Source: an uncultured Rhizobium sp.
GTDB taxonomy: Bacteria; Pseudomonadota; Alphaproteobacteria; Rhizobiales; Rhizobiaceae
DNA: 64,000 nucleotides
NCBI GenBank assembly: GCA_945952415.1
Contig: CAMFIF010000001.1
Coordinates: forward strand, 310,001-374,000
Direction: 5' to 3'
The position numbers were made by a program, and so were the translations under genes. Shown piece by piece: positions 10,494 through 20,882 of this stretch. The notes beneath the pieces were generated by a model that saw only the letters and a program-made list of their open reading frames with translations, ran no database searches and was not told the origin of the DNA. Numbering within the stretch: position 1 is the first letter of the stretch; every line of letters starts with the position of its first letter.

Positions 10494-11318
10494 ATGCTGA
10501 AGCCAGAAAGCGGACCGGGGATTGTAAGCCGCCTGCGGATCTGCTTCGTCCTCCTGTCCATCGTGCTGGTCACGCTCGTTCTCCTGCCAATCCATCTTTT
10601 CTGCCTTGCCTTCGGGCTGAAGCTCTGGCGGCGCATTCCCCGGCTCTGGCACAGGGCCGCTTGCCAGCTTCTGGGCCTGAAGGTGCGTCTGCACGGCACC
10701 GTGGAAACGCGCCGGCCGCTCATGATCGCCGCCAACCATATTTCCTGGAAGGATATCCTCGTTCTCGGCTCGATCATGGATGTGGTCTTCATCGCCAAGG
10801 AGGAGGTGCGCGACTGGCCGGTCTTCGGGCTGCTCGCCAGGCTCCAGCGCTCGATTTTCGTCCGGCGGGACGAGCCGCGCAAGGTCGGCAAGCAGGCCAA
10901 TGAAATTGCGAGCAGGCTTGCCGATGGCGAGGTGGTGGTGCTGTTTCCCGAAGGAACCACCTCCGACGGCAACCGGCTGATGGACATCAAGTCCTCGCTG
11001 TTTGGAGCTGCCGCCTCCGCGGTGCCGCACAGTCCGAATGGCAAGGTTTATGTGCAGCCCGTCACCATTGCCTATACGGGCATTCACGGCATGCCCATGG
11101 GCCGGTTCCATCGGCCGATTGCCGCCTGGCCGGGCGATATCGGCCTCATGCCCCATCTGGGCGGCATCCTGAAGACGGGCGCCATCGAGGTGGATGTGAG
11201 CTTCGGCGAAACCGTGACCTTCGATGCCGAAAGCAACCGCAAGCGCCAGAGCGCGCTCATCAAGGATCGCATCCGCCAGATGCTGGAAGACAGTCTCCGG
11301 GGCCGCCTGCCGCATTGA
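10494..11318 (+). CDS. plsC: 1-acyl-sn-glycerol-3-phosphate acyltransferase PlsC
   Basis: 274 residues with an N-terminal membrane anchor (about residues 15-40: FVLLSIVLVTLVLLPIHLF). The acyltransferase block I is NHISWKD (H-x4-D, about residues 81-87) and block III is FPEGTTSDG near residue 150. It adds the second acyl chain to lysophosphatidic acid at the inner membrane. It sits between fur and miaB as in Agrobacterium-type chromosomes and starts one base after the fur stop. Confidence 0.93.
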   Translation: MLKPESGPGIVSRLRICFVLLSIVLVTLVLLPIHLFCLAFGLKLWRRIPRLWHRAACQLLGLKVRLHGTVETRRPLMIAANHISWKDILVLGSIMDVVFIAKEEVRDWPVFGLLARLQRSIFVRRDEPRKVGKQANEIASRLADGEVVVLFPEGTTSDGNRLMDIKSSLFGAAASAVPHSPNGKVYVQPVTIAYTGIHGMPMGRFHRPIAAWPGDIGLMPHLGGILKTGAIEVDVSFGETVTFDAESNRKRQSALIKDRIRQMLEDSLRGRLPH

Positions 11319-11376
11319 ACGCCGCCGCGGCATTTTCCCGATTCCCATCGGGGCGAAAAGCCACTAAATAGCGCCC

Positions 11377-12780
<1,404 letters not shown>

Positions 12781-12897
12781 GGGCATTTTCCGGTCGAAGG
12801 TTGTGCGAAGCCTGTTGAGGGCAGTTTCTCGCCCTTCACAAATCACCCGACACACACTAGCTTTGTAGCAGTCGACCAAGCACAGGAGCCCGATCGC

Positions 12898-13953
12898 TTG
12901 AACGGACACGAACTGGTTACTACCAAACCGCGCCAGTCCCGCACCTCCGAGACCGACGTCAATCACTTCGTCCTTACGTTCGAGAACAACCGACTTGCGA
13001 GCGAGCTTTTCGGTCAGTTCGATCAAAACCTCAAACTCCTGGAAAAACATCTGCGGATCGATGCCACGGCGCGGGGCAATTCCGTTTCCATTACCGGCGA
13101 GCTGATGGCGACCAACCAGGCAAGGCGCGCCCTCGACTTCCTCTATGACCGTCTGCAAAAGGGCGGTGCAGTGGAAGCCTCCGATGTGGAAGGCGCCATA
13201 CGCATGGCCGTTGCCTCCGACGACCAGCTGACCCTGCCGACGATGGAGCGAAAGGCGAAGCTGTCCATGGCCCAGATCTCCACCCGCAAGAAGACGATCG
13301 CCGCCCGCACGCCGACGCAGGATGCTTATATGCGGGCGCTCGAGCGCAGCGAGCTGGTCTTCGGCGTCGGTCCTGCCGGCACCGGCAAGACCTATCTCGC
13401 CGTCGCCCATGCCGCCCAGCTTCTGGAACGGGGCGCCGTCGATCGCATCATCCTGTCCCGTCCGGCTGTGGAAGCGGGCGAGCGCCTCGGCTTCCTGCCC
13501 GGCGACATGAAGGAAAAGGTCGATCCCTATCTGCGGCCCCTCTATGACGCGCTCTACGACATGATGCCCGGCGACAAGGTGGAGCGGGCGATTACTGCCG
13601 GCGTCATCGAAATCGCGCCGCTCGCCTTCATGCGCGGCCGCACGCTGGCCAATGCCGCCGTCATCCTCGACGAGGCGCAGAACACCACATCCATGCAGAT
13701 GAAGATGTTCCTCACCCGTCTAGGCGAAAATGCCAGGATGATCGTCACCGGCGATCCGAGCCAGGTGGATCTTCCCCGCGGGGTGAAATCCGGCCTGGTC
13801 GAGGCGCTGCAGATCCTGCCGGGGATCGAGGGTATCTCCATCGTCCGCTTCAAGGATGTGGACGTGGTGCGCCATCCGCTCGTCGCCCGCATCGTGCGCG
13901 CCTATGATGCCGATACGGCCATCGTGGACGACAGCGAGCAGCCCGACCGCTGA
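12898..13953 (+). CDS. PhoH-like P-loop ATPase (PhoH/YbeZ)
   Basis: 351 residues. The start is TTG at 12898, supported by AGGAG nine bases upstream; no ATG in frame fits the family N-terminus. An N-terminal KH-like region precedes Walker A (GPAGTGKTYLAV, near residue 158) and Walker B (AVILDEAQNT, near residue 254). The phoH-ybeY-corC order is widespread, linking this ATPase to rRNA processing. It is separated from ybeY by two bases. Confidence 0.95.
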   Translation: MNGHELVTTKPRQSRTSETDVNHFVLTFENNRLASELFGQFDQNLKLLEKHLRIDATARGNSVSITGELMATNQARRALDFLYDRLQKGGAVEASDVEGAIRMAVASDDQLTLPTMERKAKLSMAQISTRKKTIAARTPTQDAYMRALERSELVFGVGPAGTGKTYLAVAHAAQLLERGAVDRIILSRPAVEAGERLGFLPGDMKEKVDPYLRPLYDALYDMMPGDKVERAITAGVIEIAPLAFMRGRTLANAAVILDEAQNTTSMQMKMFLTRLGENARMIVTGDPSQVDLPRGVKSGLVEALQILPGIEGISIVRFKDVDVVRHPLVARIVRAYDADTAIVDDSEQPDR

Positions 13954-13955
13954 CC

Positions 13956-14480
13956 ATGAGCCCGACAAACACCAACAAGCGTCTCGACATTCAGGCGAGC
14001 GTCGAAGAGGGCAGCTGGCCGGAAGAAGCCGTGCTGGAGGCTCTCTCGACCCGCGTTCTGGAACGCGCCGCCCTTTATCTCGAAGAGCGGGAAGGGCAGC
14101 CTTTTGGCACCCACCCGCTCGAAGTCTCGCTCGTCTTCACCGACGATCCGTCGATCCGCGAGATCAACCGCGAATGGCGCGATCAGGACAAGCCCACCAA
14201 TGTTCTGTCCTTTCCTGCCTTTCCGCTGGAGCCGGGCGGCAAGCCCGGCCCGATGCTGGGCGATATCGTACTTGCGCGCGAAACCATAGAGCGGGAGGCG
14301 GCCGATCTCGGCAAACCGGTGGAGGCCCACCTGACCCATCTTCTGGTGCATGGATTTCTCCACCTATTCGGCTATGATCACATGGATGCCGAGGAGGCCG
14401 AGGAAATGGAAGGCCTTGAGACTCGCATTCTTTCGGAACTTGGGATATCAGATCCCTATGCCGGGCAGGACCCGGTCTGA
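13956..14480 (+). CDS. ybeY: Endoribonuclease / rRNA maturation factor YbeY
   Basis: 174 residues. The zinc site HGFLHLFGYDH (H131, H135, H141) is the family hallmark, and LSLVFTDDPSIREINREWR matches the core fold. YbeY takes part in 16S rRNA 3' maturation and 70S quality control; in Sinorhizobium a homologue affects small-RNA regulation. It sits directly after phoH and 12 bases before the CBS protein gene. Confidence 0.96.
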   Translation: MSPTNTNKRLDIQASVEEGSWPEEAVLEALSTRVLERAALYLEEREGQPFGTHPLEVSLVFTDDPSIREINREWRDQDKPTNVLSFPAFPLEPGGKPGPMLGDIVLARETIEREAADLGKPVEAHLTHLLVHGFLHLFGYDHMDAEEAEEMEGLETRILSELGISDPYAGQDPV

Positions 14481-14492
14481 CATATTGGTACG

Positions 14493-15629
14493 ATGAACGA
14501 CTTGAACACCACACCGGCCCACGAGGCCAAGGAATCGGCGAACACGGACGACCCTTCGAGTACGTCCAGAACGGAGCCGGCTGCGAAATCTGCGGTCTCG
14601 TTCTGGTCTCGCGCGGCCCGCATCTGGCGCCCGCAGCAGGGCTCCAAGCTGAGGCAGGATCTCGCAGAGGCGCTTCTTTCCGGTGAAAGCTTCGATAATG
14701 CCTTCTCGCCCGAAGAGCGGGCGATGCTGCACAATATCCTCCGCTTCCGCGAGGTGCGCGTCGAGGATGTCATGGTGCCGCGCGCCGATATCGAGGCGGT
14801 GGATATCAACACCACCATCGGCGAGCTGATGGTGATCTTTGAGGAATCCGGCCGCTCGCGCATGCCGGTCTACAGCGAAACGCTGGATGATCCGCGCGGA
14901 ATGGTCCATATCCGCGACCTTCTCTCCTATGTCACCAAGCAGGCGCGCAACAAGCGCCGCAATGGCAGCGCCAAGCCCGCGGCCGGCGCGGACAAGGCCG
15001 AGGTAAAGGCTACGCCAAAGCCCGCCATGGATCTCGGCCGCGTGGATCTGGCAAAGACGATCGGGGAGGCAGGCATCCTGCGCAAGGTCCTCTTCGTCCC
15101 GCCCTCCATGCTTGCTTCCGACCTGCTGGAACGCATGCAGGCCAACCGCACCCAGATGGCCCTCGTCATCGACGAATATGGCGGCACGGACGGTCTCGCC
15201 TCCCATGAGGACATCGTGGAAATGGTCGTCGGCGACATCGATGACGAGCATGACGACGAAGAAGCCATGTTCACCCAGACCTCCGACGACGTCTTCGTCG
15301 CCGATGCGCGGGTGGAACTTGAAGAGCTTGCCGAGGCGATCGGCCCCGATTTCGAGATTGCCGACCGGGTCGACGACATCGATACGCTGGGCGGGCTGAT
15401 CTTCTCGGCGCTGGGCCGCATCCCCGTGCGCGGGGAGGTGGTGCAGGCCCTGCCGGGCTTCGAGTTCCACGTGCTCGATGCCGACCCGCGCCGCATCAAG
15501 AAGGTCCGGATCACCCGCCGGCGGGGCGCCGTGCGCCGCCGCGTCACCAAGGGCGAGGGCGAAGCGGGCGGAGCCGACGGCATGGGAATAACCCAGGCGG
15601 AACGCCAGCCGGATGATGCCGAACAATAG
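14493..15629 (+). CDS. CorC/TlyC-type CBS-domain protein
   Basis: 378 residues. It lacks the N-terminal membrane domain of CNNM transporters. The N-terminus is low-complexity; a CBS pair spans roughly residues 85-255 (VMVPRADIEAVD, MPVYSETLDDPRGMVHIRDLL, MALVIDEYGGTDGL), and a CorC/HlyC domain follows (about 265-350). A lysine/alanine-rich linker near residues 145-180 splits the CBS pair. Often annotated hemolysin, but haemolysis is unlikely; a role with Mg/Co efflux or the envelope is more plausible. It precedes lnt, as in many proteobacteria. Confidence 0.9.
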   Translation: MNDLNTTPAHEAKESANTDDPSSTSRTEPAAKSAVSFWSRAARIWRPQQGSKLRQDLAEALLSGESFDNAFSPEERAMLHNILRFREVRVEDVMVPRADIEAVDINTTIGELMVIFEESGRSRMPVYSETLDDPRGMVHIRDLLSYVTKQARNKRRNGSAKPAAGADKAEVKATPKPAMDLGRVDLAKTIGEAGILRKVLFVPPSMLASDLLERMQANRTQMALVIDEYGGTDGLASHEDIVEMVVGDIDDEHDDEEAMFTQTSDDVFVADARVELEELAEAIGPDFEIADRVDDIDTLGGLIFSALGRIPVRGEVVQALPGFEFHVLDADPRRIKKVRITRRRGAVRRRVTKGEGEAGGADGMGITQAERQPDDAEQ

Positions 15630-15732
15630 CCGCATCGGGCGTAGCGGGCCGACCATCGGCATGTTTTTGCCGTCCGGGAGGACAAACCACGCATATTTTG
15701 AAAGACTGGGGGCCTGTTGATTCGCTGACGGC

Positions 15733-17340
15733 ATGGGGGGATGCGTGGAACGACTGGCAAGCTGGGTGATGTTGCAATGGGGCTGGAAACGGGCCCTGAT
15801 CGCCCTTCTGGCCGGGGCTTGCGGTGCCCTTGCCACGGCGCCCTTCAGCCTGCCCATCGTCTTCTTCCTGTCCTTTCCGCTGCTCGTCTGGCTGATGGAC
15901 GGGCTCGCTGCGGCACCCGGAGCGGGCGCATTCGGCAAGCTCCGCGCCGCCTTTTTCACCGGCTGGCTCTTCGGCTTCGGCTATTTCGTCGGCAGTCTCT
16001 GGTGGATCGGCAATGCGCTGCTGGTGGAGGCGGATGAATTCGCCTGGGCGCTTCCCCTGGCGATCCTGGGTCTGCCTGCCTATCTCGCGCTCTATTATGG
16101 CCTTGCGGCCGCCATGGCCCGCCTCTTCTGGTCGGATGGCGTGGGGCGGATCGCCGCCCTTGCCGCCGCCTTTGCGATTGCCGAATGGCTGCGGGGCTGG
16201 CTTGCCACCGGCTTTCCCTGGAATGCCATCGGCTATGCCGCAATGCCCATTCCGCTGCTCATGCAGTCGGTCCATTTCGCCGGCCTTTTCGGCGTGACGG
16301 CGGGAGCGGTCTTCGTCTTTTCCGCACCGGCGCTTCTCGGCACGCGTCGCGGGCTGGTGCCCGGCGCGCTTGTCGCCTGCCTGTTACTCGCAGCTCATGT
16401 GGGCTACGGCGCCTATCGCCTGCAGGAAACCCCTGCAACACCCGCCGCCAAGGGGCCGGTCATCCGCCTCGTCCAGCCGGTCATCGACCAGATGAAGAAG
16501 ATGGATGACAAGGAGAAATCCGCCGTCTTCGAAGAACATCTCAGGCTTTCGACCGAAAAGCTGCCCGGGGTTGCCGACAAGCCCAATATCATCGTCTGGC
16601 CGGAAACCTCGATCCCCTTCATCCTCACGGACAATCAGGATGCGCTGACCCGCATTGCCGACGTGCTCGACGACGACCAGATCCTGATTGCCGGCGCCGT
16701 ACGCGAGGAGGCCCCGGCGGCCGGCTCCTCGTCCTCGCGCTACTACAATGCGATCCTGGTGATCGATGGCCGCGGCAACATCATCGCCGGCGCGGACAAG
16801 GTGCATCTCGTGCCTTTCGGCGAATATGTGCCCTTCGAGGACTTCATCCTCAATCTCGGCATCCGTGCCGTGGCGCAGATGCCGGGGGGCTATTCGGCCG
16901 CCGCGGTTCCGCGCCTCCTGGAGCTGCCGGGCGGCATCAAGCTCTATCCGCTGATCTGCTATGAAGCGATCTTTCCGGACGAAATTGCCGAGGCCGTGAA
17001 CGAGGCAACCGCACTCGTCAACATCACCAATGATGCTTGGTTCGGCAATTCGCCGGGGCCTTACCAGCACTTCCTGCAGGCCCGAATCCGCGCGGTGGAA
17101 ACGGCAACGCCGATGATTCGCGATGCGAATAACGGAATATCCGCAATCATGAACAATCGCGGAGAAATTATTTCTGGTCTTGACCTGAATGCAAAAGGCG
17201 CGGTTCAAGCGACCTTGGGTAGTTCAGTTGAGAAAAAATGGTCGCATGCCGACAGAAACCTGCACTTTTGGTTGATTGTATTTTTGCTGATTTTATGGGC
17301 TGCTTTCTCACGCGTTAGTTTTAAAAGCAGAACGAATTGA
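15733..17340 (+). CDS. lnt: Apolipoprotein N-acyltransferase Lnt
   Basis: 535 residues. Several N-terminal membrane helices are followed by a periplasmic nitrilase domain with the catalytic triad: Glu in WPETSIPF (about 291), Lys in ADKVHLVPFGEY (about 355) and Cys in LICYEAIFP (about 408). It adds the third acyl chain to lipoproteins. In Sinorhizobium medicae the homologue is actA, needed for acid tolerance. The start may be ATG 15733 or GTG 15745. The last 70 or so codons are clearly more AT-rich than the rest. Confidence 0.96.
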   Translation: MGGCVERLASWVMLQWGWKRALIALLAGACGALATAPFSLPIVFFLSFPLLVWLMDGLAAAPGAGAFGKLRAAFFTGWLFGFGYFVGSLWWIGNALLVEADEFAWALPLAILGLPAYLALYYGLAAAMARLFWSDGVGRIAALAAAFAIAEWLRGWLATGFPWNAIGYAAMPIPLLMQSVHFAGLFGVTAGAVFVFSAPALLGTRRGLVPGALVACLLLAAHVGYGAYRLQETPATPAAKGPVIRLVQPVIDQMKKMDDKEKSAVFEEHLRLSTEKLPGVADKPNIIVWPETSIPFILTDNQDALTRIADVLDDDQILIAGAVREEAPAAGSSSSRYYNAILVIDGRGNIIAGADKVHLVPFGEYVPFEDFILNLGIRAVAQMPGGYSAAAVPRLLELPGGIKLYPLICYEAIFPDEIAEAVNEATALVNITNDAWFGNSPGPYQHFLQARIRAVETATPMIRDANNGISAIMNNRGEIISGLDLNAKGAVQATLGSSVEKKWSHADRNLHFWLIVFLLILWAAFSRVSFKSRTN

Positions 17341-17483
17341 CCTAAAACCCCCAAAATTGCATAGTGTTTATATGGGGGCGATGACCGGGACAAAGATAAT
17401 GACGCCGCGTTGTTACAGCACGGCGCTTGGGTCGTTGGCGGTACCCACAGGGGAAGAGTTGAACCGATTATTAGGACCGCAAG

Positions 17484-17903
17484 ATGATTGAGAACAAGAA
17501 GAAACCAAATCCGATCGACATTCATGTCGGCAGCCGGATTCGGTTGCGCCGGACAATGCTGGGAATGAGCCAGGAAAAACTGGGTGAAAGCCTTGGCATT
17601 ACGTTCCAGCAGATTCAGAAATACGAAAAGGGCACCAACCGCGTTGGTGCGAGCCGTCTTCAGAACATTTCCAATATTTTGAATGTGCCGGTATCCTTCT
17701 TCTTCGAGGACGCGCCCGGCGAGGCGCAATCCGCCCTTTCGGGCATGGGGGAATCCTCCAGCTCCAACTATGTCGTGGATTTCCTGTCCTCCTCCGAAGG
17801 GCTGCAACTGAACCGAGCATTCGTAAAGATTAATGATCCCAAGGTGCGCCGTCGCCTCGTGGATCTGGTCAAGGCGCTCGCCGCCGAAGCGGACATGGAA
17901 TAA
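17484..17903 (+). CDS. phrR: XRE-family regulator, PhrR/PraR type
   Basis: 139 residues. A helix-turn-helix covers about residues 13-70 (GSRIRLRRTMLGMSQEKLGE, then GITFQQIQKYEKGTNRVGAS), and the C-terminal helix region ends in RRRLVDLVKALAAEADME. The position between lnt (actA) and metK matches the low-pH-induced phrR of Sinorhizobium and praR of R. leguminosarum, which represses quorum-sensing and attachment genes. The upstream 143 bases are AT-rich relative to the flanks. The orthology is from context and memory. Confidence 0.88.
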   Translation: MIENKKKPNPIDIHVGSRIRLRRTMLGMSQEKLGESLGITFQQIQKYEKGTNRVGASRLQNISNILNVPVSFFFEDAPGEAQSALSGMGESSSSNYVVDFLSSSEGLQLNRAFVKINDPKVRRRLVDLVKALAAEADME

Positions 17904-17929
17904 GCGTTCCCCTTTTGGGATCTGGATCG

Positions 17930-17955
17930 AAGGCGGCCGGTGAGCCGCCTTTTTT
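17930..17955 (+). terminator. Intrinsic terminator after phrR
   Basis: An 8-bp stem AAGGCGGC / GCCGCCTT with a six-base loop runs into six Ts. It lies 27 bases after the phrR stop and separates phrR from metK. Confidence 0.88.
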
Positions 17956-17995
17956 CATGCGCGCATGCAGGAAATGCGGGCTTGGTAAGCTTCAC

Positions 17996-18011
17996 ATAAA
18001 GATATCTCTAT
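17996..18011 (+). promoter_or_regulatory. Candidate SahR/SamR-like operator upstream of metK
   Basis: ATAAAGATATCTCTAT is a 16-base palindrome with one mismatched pair, 74 bases before the metK start. From memory, ArsR-family SAH/SAM-responsive regulators in proteobacteria bind ATAAAGATATCTTTAT-like sites at methionine-cycle genes. No regulator gene is in the window, so the assignment rests on the motif and its position. Confidence 0.5.
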
Positions 18012-18085
18012 ATCCTTCTGTCCTTGTCATTGTCCGTTCTTCCGGCTACTAGAGACATCGTCTTTTTCTTTGAGGGGAATCCCGC

Positions 18086-19330
18086 ATGCGCAGCAACTAT
18101 CTTTTCACCAGTGAATCCGTGGCTGAAGGTCATCCCGACAAGGTTTGCGACCGGATATCCGATGAAATCGTGGATCTCGTCTATCGTGAGGCCGCCAAGA
18201 CGGGCGTGGACCCCTGGAGCGTGCGCATTGCCTGCGAGACCCTCGCCACCACCAATCGCGTGGTGATTGCCGGCGAGGTTCGCCTGCCGCCGAGCCTTCT
18301 GAAGAAGGACAAGGATGGCAAGGACGTCATCAACCCCTCGAAATTCAAGGCCGCCGCCCGTCGCGCCATCCGCGACATTGGCTATGAGCAGGACGGTTTC
18401 CACTGGAAGACGGCCAAGATCGACGTGCTCCTGCATTCGCAGTCGGCCGATATTGCTCAGGGCGTCGACAATGCCGCCGACCGCCAGGGCGACGAAGGCG
18501 CCGGCGACCAGGGCATCATGTTCGGCTATGCCTGCCGCGAAACCCCGGATCTCATGCCGGCCCCGCTCTATTACTCGCACCGCATCCTCCAGCTGCTTGC
18601 CGCCGCCCGCAAGAAGGGCGAAGGCGATGCCGGCAAGCTCGGCCCGGATGCCAAGAGCCAGGTCACGGTGCGCTATGTCGACGGCAAGCCGAGCGACGTG
18701 GTCTCGATCGTTCTCTCCACCCAGCATCTCGATGAAAGCTGGGATTCGGCGAAGGTCCGCAGCGTCGTGGAGCCTTATATCCGCGAAGCGCTCGGGGACC
18801 TGAAGATCGCCGATGACTGCAAGTGGTACATCAACCCCACGGGCAAGTTCGTGATCGGCGGCCCGGATGGCGATGCAGGCCTCACCGGCCGCAAGATCAT
18901 CGTGGATACCTATGGCGGCGCAGCGCCCCATGGTGGCGGCGCCTTCTCCGGCAAGGACACGACCAAGGTGGACCGTTCGGCCGCCTATGCGGCACGCTAC
19001 CTCGCCAAGAACGTCGTGGCCGCTGGCCTCGCCGATCGCTGCACGATCCAGCTGTCCTACGCCATCGGCGTGGCCCAGCCGCTCTCGGTCTATGTGGATC
19101 TGCACGGCACGGGTTCGGTCACCGACGAGCAGGTCGAGAACGCCATCCGCAAGGTCATGGACCTCTCGCCCTCGGGCATCCGTCGTCATCTGGATCTCAA
19201 CAAGCCGATCTATGCAAAGACCGCTGCTTATGGCCATTTCGGCCGCAAGGCCGGCCGTGACGGGTCCTTCTCCTGGGAAAAGCTTGACCTCGTCAAGGCC
19301 CTGAAGGACGCCGTCAAGGCCGCGGCATAA
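18086..19330 (+). CDS. metK: S-adenosylmethionine synthetase MetK
   Basis: 414 residues, in the rhizobial MetK size range, making SAM from methionine and ATP. Conserved segments are [16 protein letters not shown] at the N-terminus, the ATP-binding [12 protein letters not shown] near residue 137 and [19 protein letters not shown]. The start ATG 18086 has GAGGGG upstream. An operator-like palindrome lies in its leader. SAM made here serves MiaB and TrmB encoded nearby. Confidence 0.98.
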   Translation: MRSNYLFTSESVAEGHPDKVCDRISDEIVDLVYREAAKTGVDPWSVRIACETLATTNRVVIAGEVRLPPSLLKKDKDGKDVINPSKFKAAARRAIRDIGYEQDGFHWKTAKIDVLLHSQSADIAQGVDNAADRQGDEGAGDQGIMFGYACRETPDLMPAPLYYSHRILQLLAAARKKGEGDAGKLGPDAKSQVTVRYVDGKPSDVVSIVLSTQHLDESWDSAKVRSVVEPYIREALGDLKIADDCKWYINPTGKFVIGGPDGDAGLTGRKIIVDTYGGAAPHGGGAFSGKDTTKVDRSAAYAARYLAKNVVAAGLADRCTIQLSYAIGVAQPLSVYVDLHGTGSVTDEQVENAIRKVMDLSPSGIRRHLDLNKPIYAKTAAYGHFGRKAGRDGSFSWEKLDLVKALKDAVKAAA

Positions 19331-19340
19331 GGGCGGCGTG

Positions 19341-20042
19341 ATGACCGACCAGGAACGCCGCAGCCGGGCGACCGAAGCCTTTTTCGGTCGCCGCAAGGGT
19401 AAACCGCTGCGGGATGCACAAGCCGAGGCCATGGCCTCGGCTTTGCCGACTTTGAAGATCGATCTCGAAGTGCCGGCTCCGGCCGACCTCGCCTCGCTGT
19501 TCCCGGCCGCTGTCGAGCGTATCCGGCTGGAAATCGGCTTTGGCGGGGGCGAGCATCTGGCGCACCGCGCCGCCGAGCAGCCGAAGACCGGGTTCATCGG
19601 CGTAGAGCCTTTCGTCAATTCCATGGCGAAGATGCTGGCAAAGATCGAGGAGCGCGGACTTTCCAATGTCCGGCTTTATGACGACGACGCCACCCAGTTG
19701 CTGGACTGGCTGCCCGCCGGTTCCATCGACCAGATCGATCTTCTCTATCCCGATCCCTGGCCGAAGAAGAAGCACTGGAAACGCCGTTTCGTCTCGGAGG
19801 TCAATCTCGACCGGTTTCATCGCGTGCTGAAGCCTGGCGGGCTGTTCTGCTTCGCTTCGGATATCGATACCTATGTGAACTGGACGCTTCTTCACTGCCG
19901 GGATCACGGCGGATTTGAATGGCAAGCCCGCAATGCGAGCGATTGGCTTCAGCCATTCGAGACCTGGCCGGGGACGCGATACGAGGCCAAGGCGCGGCGA
20001 GAGGGGCGGTCCTCTGCCTATCTTACGTTCCAGCGCGTCTAG
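19341..20042 (+). CDS. trmB: tRNA (guanine-N7-)-methyltransferase TrmB
   Basis: About 233 residues from ATG 19341 (GTG 19338 is the alternative). The SAM-binding segment is [15 protein letters not shown], followed by the family motif [18 protein letters not shown] and [12 protein letters not shown]. It forms m7G46 in the tRNA variable loop. It follows metK by 10 bases, so the SAM-producing and SAM-using genes are likely co-transcribed. Confidence 0.96.
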   Translation: MTDQERRSRATEAFFGRRKGKPLRDAQAEAMASALPTLKIDLEVPAPADLASLFPAAVERIRLEIGFGGGEHLAHRAAEQPKTGFIGVEPFVNSMAKMLAKIEERGLSNVRLYDDDATQLLDWLPAGSIDQIDLLYPDPWPKKKHWKRRFVSEVNLDRFHRVLKPGGLFCFASDIDTYVNWTLLHCRDHGGFEWQARNASDWLQPFETWPGTRYEAKARREGRSSAYLTFQRV

Positions 20043-20073
20043 GGCGCGCTGGCCATTCCGTCATCGGCAACGG

Positions 20074-20328
20074 TCAGTGCAGGCTGACTGTTTTCAGATC
20101 GTCCTCAGCCGCCTTGAAGAAGGTGCTGGAACGGTTGTCCGTCAGGAGAATCGGCGTGCCGTCGGCGCCGAACAGGGCCCACAGGTCAAGTGCCGGATCG
20201 ATCTCCGGTGCCTCCGGAAAGCAGCGGGATACTTCCTCGGAACGCATCTTCCTGATGTAGCCGACTTCCCCCGCACCGAGATGGGCGAGCTCCGACTGGG
20301 TCAGTTGTGCATGAACGTCTTTCATCAT
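20074..20328 (-). CDS. DUF1150 family protein, partner of the Hsp20 gene
   Basis: 84 residues. The segments IRKM, EIDPALDLWALFGADG and PILLTDN match the DUF1150 family of alphaproteobacteria. No biochemical function is established to my knowledge. It lies 45 bases downstream of the Hsp20 gene in the same direction, so it is probably transcribed from the same heat-shock promoter. The recurring Hsp20-DUF1150 pairing suggests a role in protein homeostasis. It converges on trmB with a 31-base gap. Confidence 0.85.
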   Translation of the reverse strand: MMKDVHAQLTQSELAHLGAGEVGYIRKMRSEEVSRCFPEAPEIDPALDLWALFGADGTPILLTDNRSSTFFKAAEDDLKTVSLH

Positions 20329-20373
20329 TCCGGTCCCTCCAGAATAAGGGTTACGGCAGTACTTGCCGTTGCT

Positions 20374-20805
20374 TCAGTTTGAAACCGAAATGTTAATTTT
20401 CCTCACCATACGCTCCGGTTCCGGGCGAATGAGATCGATGGAAAGCAGACCATTTTTCAGGCTCGCTCCGAGAACCTGCATTCCATCCGCCAGAACGAAG
20501 CTGCGCTGGAACTGCCGGGCGGCAATGCCGCGATAAAGATAGTCGCGCTCGCCCTGGTCCTGCTGCCGTCCGCGGATCATCAGCTGGTTCTCCTCGGTGG
20601 TCACATCCAGTTCCTCCTCGGAAAAACCGGCGACCGCCAGGGTGATTCGCAGCCTCTCGGGCAGGTTCCGGCTGTGGTCGCCGGACAGTCTCTCGATATT
20701 GTAGGGAGGGTAGCCATCGCTCGCCTTGGCGATGCGTTCCAGCGTCTTTTCCATGGCGTCAAAGCCCAGCAGAAGCGGGCTTGCAAAAGGGGGCATGCGG
20801 CTCAT
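20374..20805 (-). CDS. Small heat shock protein, Hsp20/alpha-crystallin (IbpA-like)
   Basis: 143 residues. The alpha-crystallin domain spans about residues 35-130 (YNIERLSGDHSRNLPERLRI, then LMIRGRQ, RSFVLADGMQV and the end of the beta sandwich LKNGLLSIDLIRP). An IxI-like tail motif (KINISV) closes it. It holds unfolding proteins as an ATP-independent chaperone. It is read from a sigma-32-like promoter through a ROSE-like leader, both described separately, and followed by DUF1150. Confidence 0.95.
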   Translation of the reverse strand: MSRMPPFASPLLLGFDAMEKTLERIAKASDGYPPYNIERLSGDHSRNLPERLRITLAVAGFSEEELDVTTEENQLMIRGRQQDQGERDYLYRGIAARQFQRSFVLADGMQVLGASLKNGLLSIDLIRPEPERMVRKINISVSN

Positions 20806-20876
20806 CGTCTTTCAAGTCCTTGCAGTCAAGCGACCCATCCGGACCCTGACGGCGTGGCGCCCCTGCGGCATCCGGT
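20806..20876 (-). ncRNA. ROSE-like RNA thermometer in the Hsp20 5' leader
   Basis: The inferred leader is about 70 nt. Nearest the start, on the minus strand, TC-G-CTTG / CAAGGA (20817-20833) pairs with a single bulged G and masks the AGGA Shine-Dalgarno. This is the hallmark of ROSE elements, where a UYGCU stretch pairs imperfectly with the SD. A second hairpin is closed by CCGGA/TCCGG (20839-20843 with 20871-20875). Rhizobial small heat-shock genes are the classic hosts of ROSE. Melting at high temperature would free the ribosome site. Confidence 0.75.
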
Positions 20877-20882
20877 TGCCTG

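Noticed and set aside
14493..15629. Hemolysin
   Set aside because: The CBS plus CorC domain layout and position next to lnt argue for an envelope or ion-related role; no toxin features were seen.
17904..18085. A SAM-sensing riboswitch in the metK leader
   Set aside because: I could not match SAM-I, SAM-II or SAH cores by eye; the palindrome at 17996-18011 explains the leader better. A covariance search would settle it.
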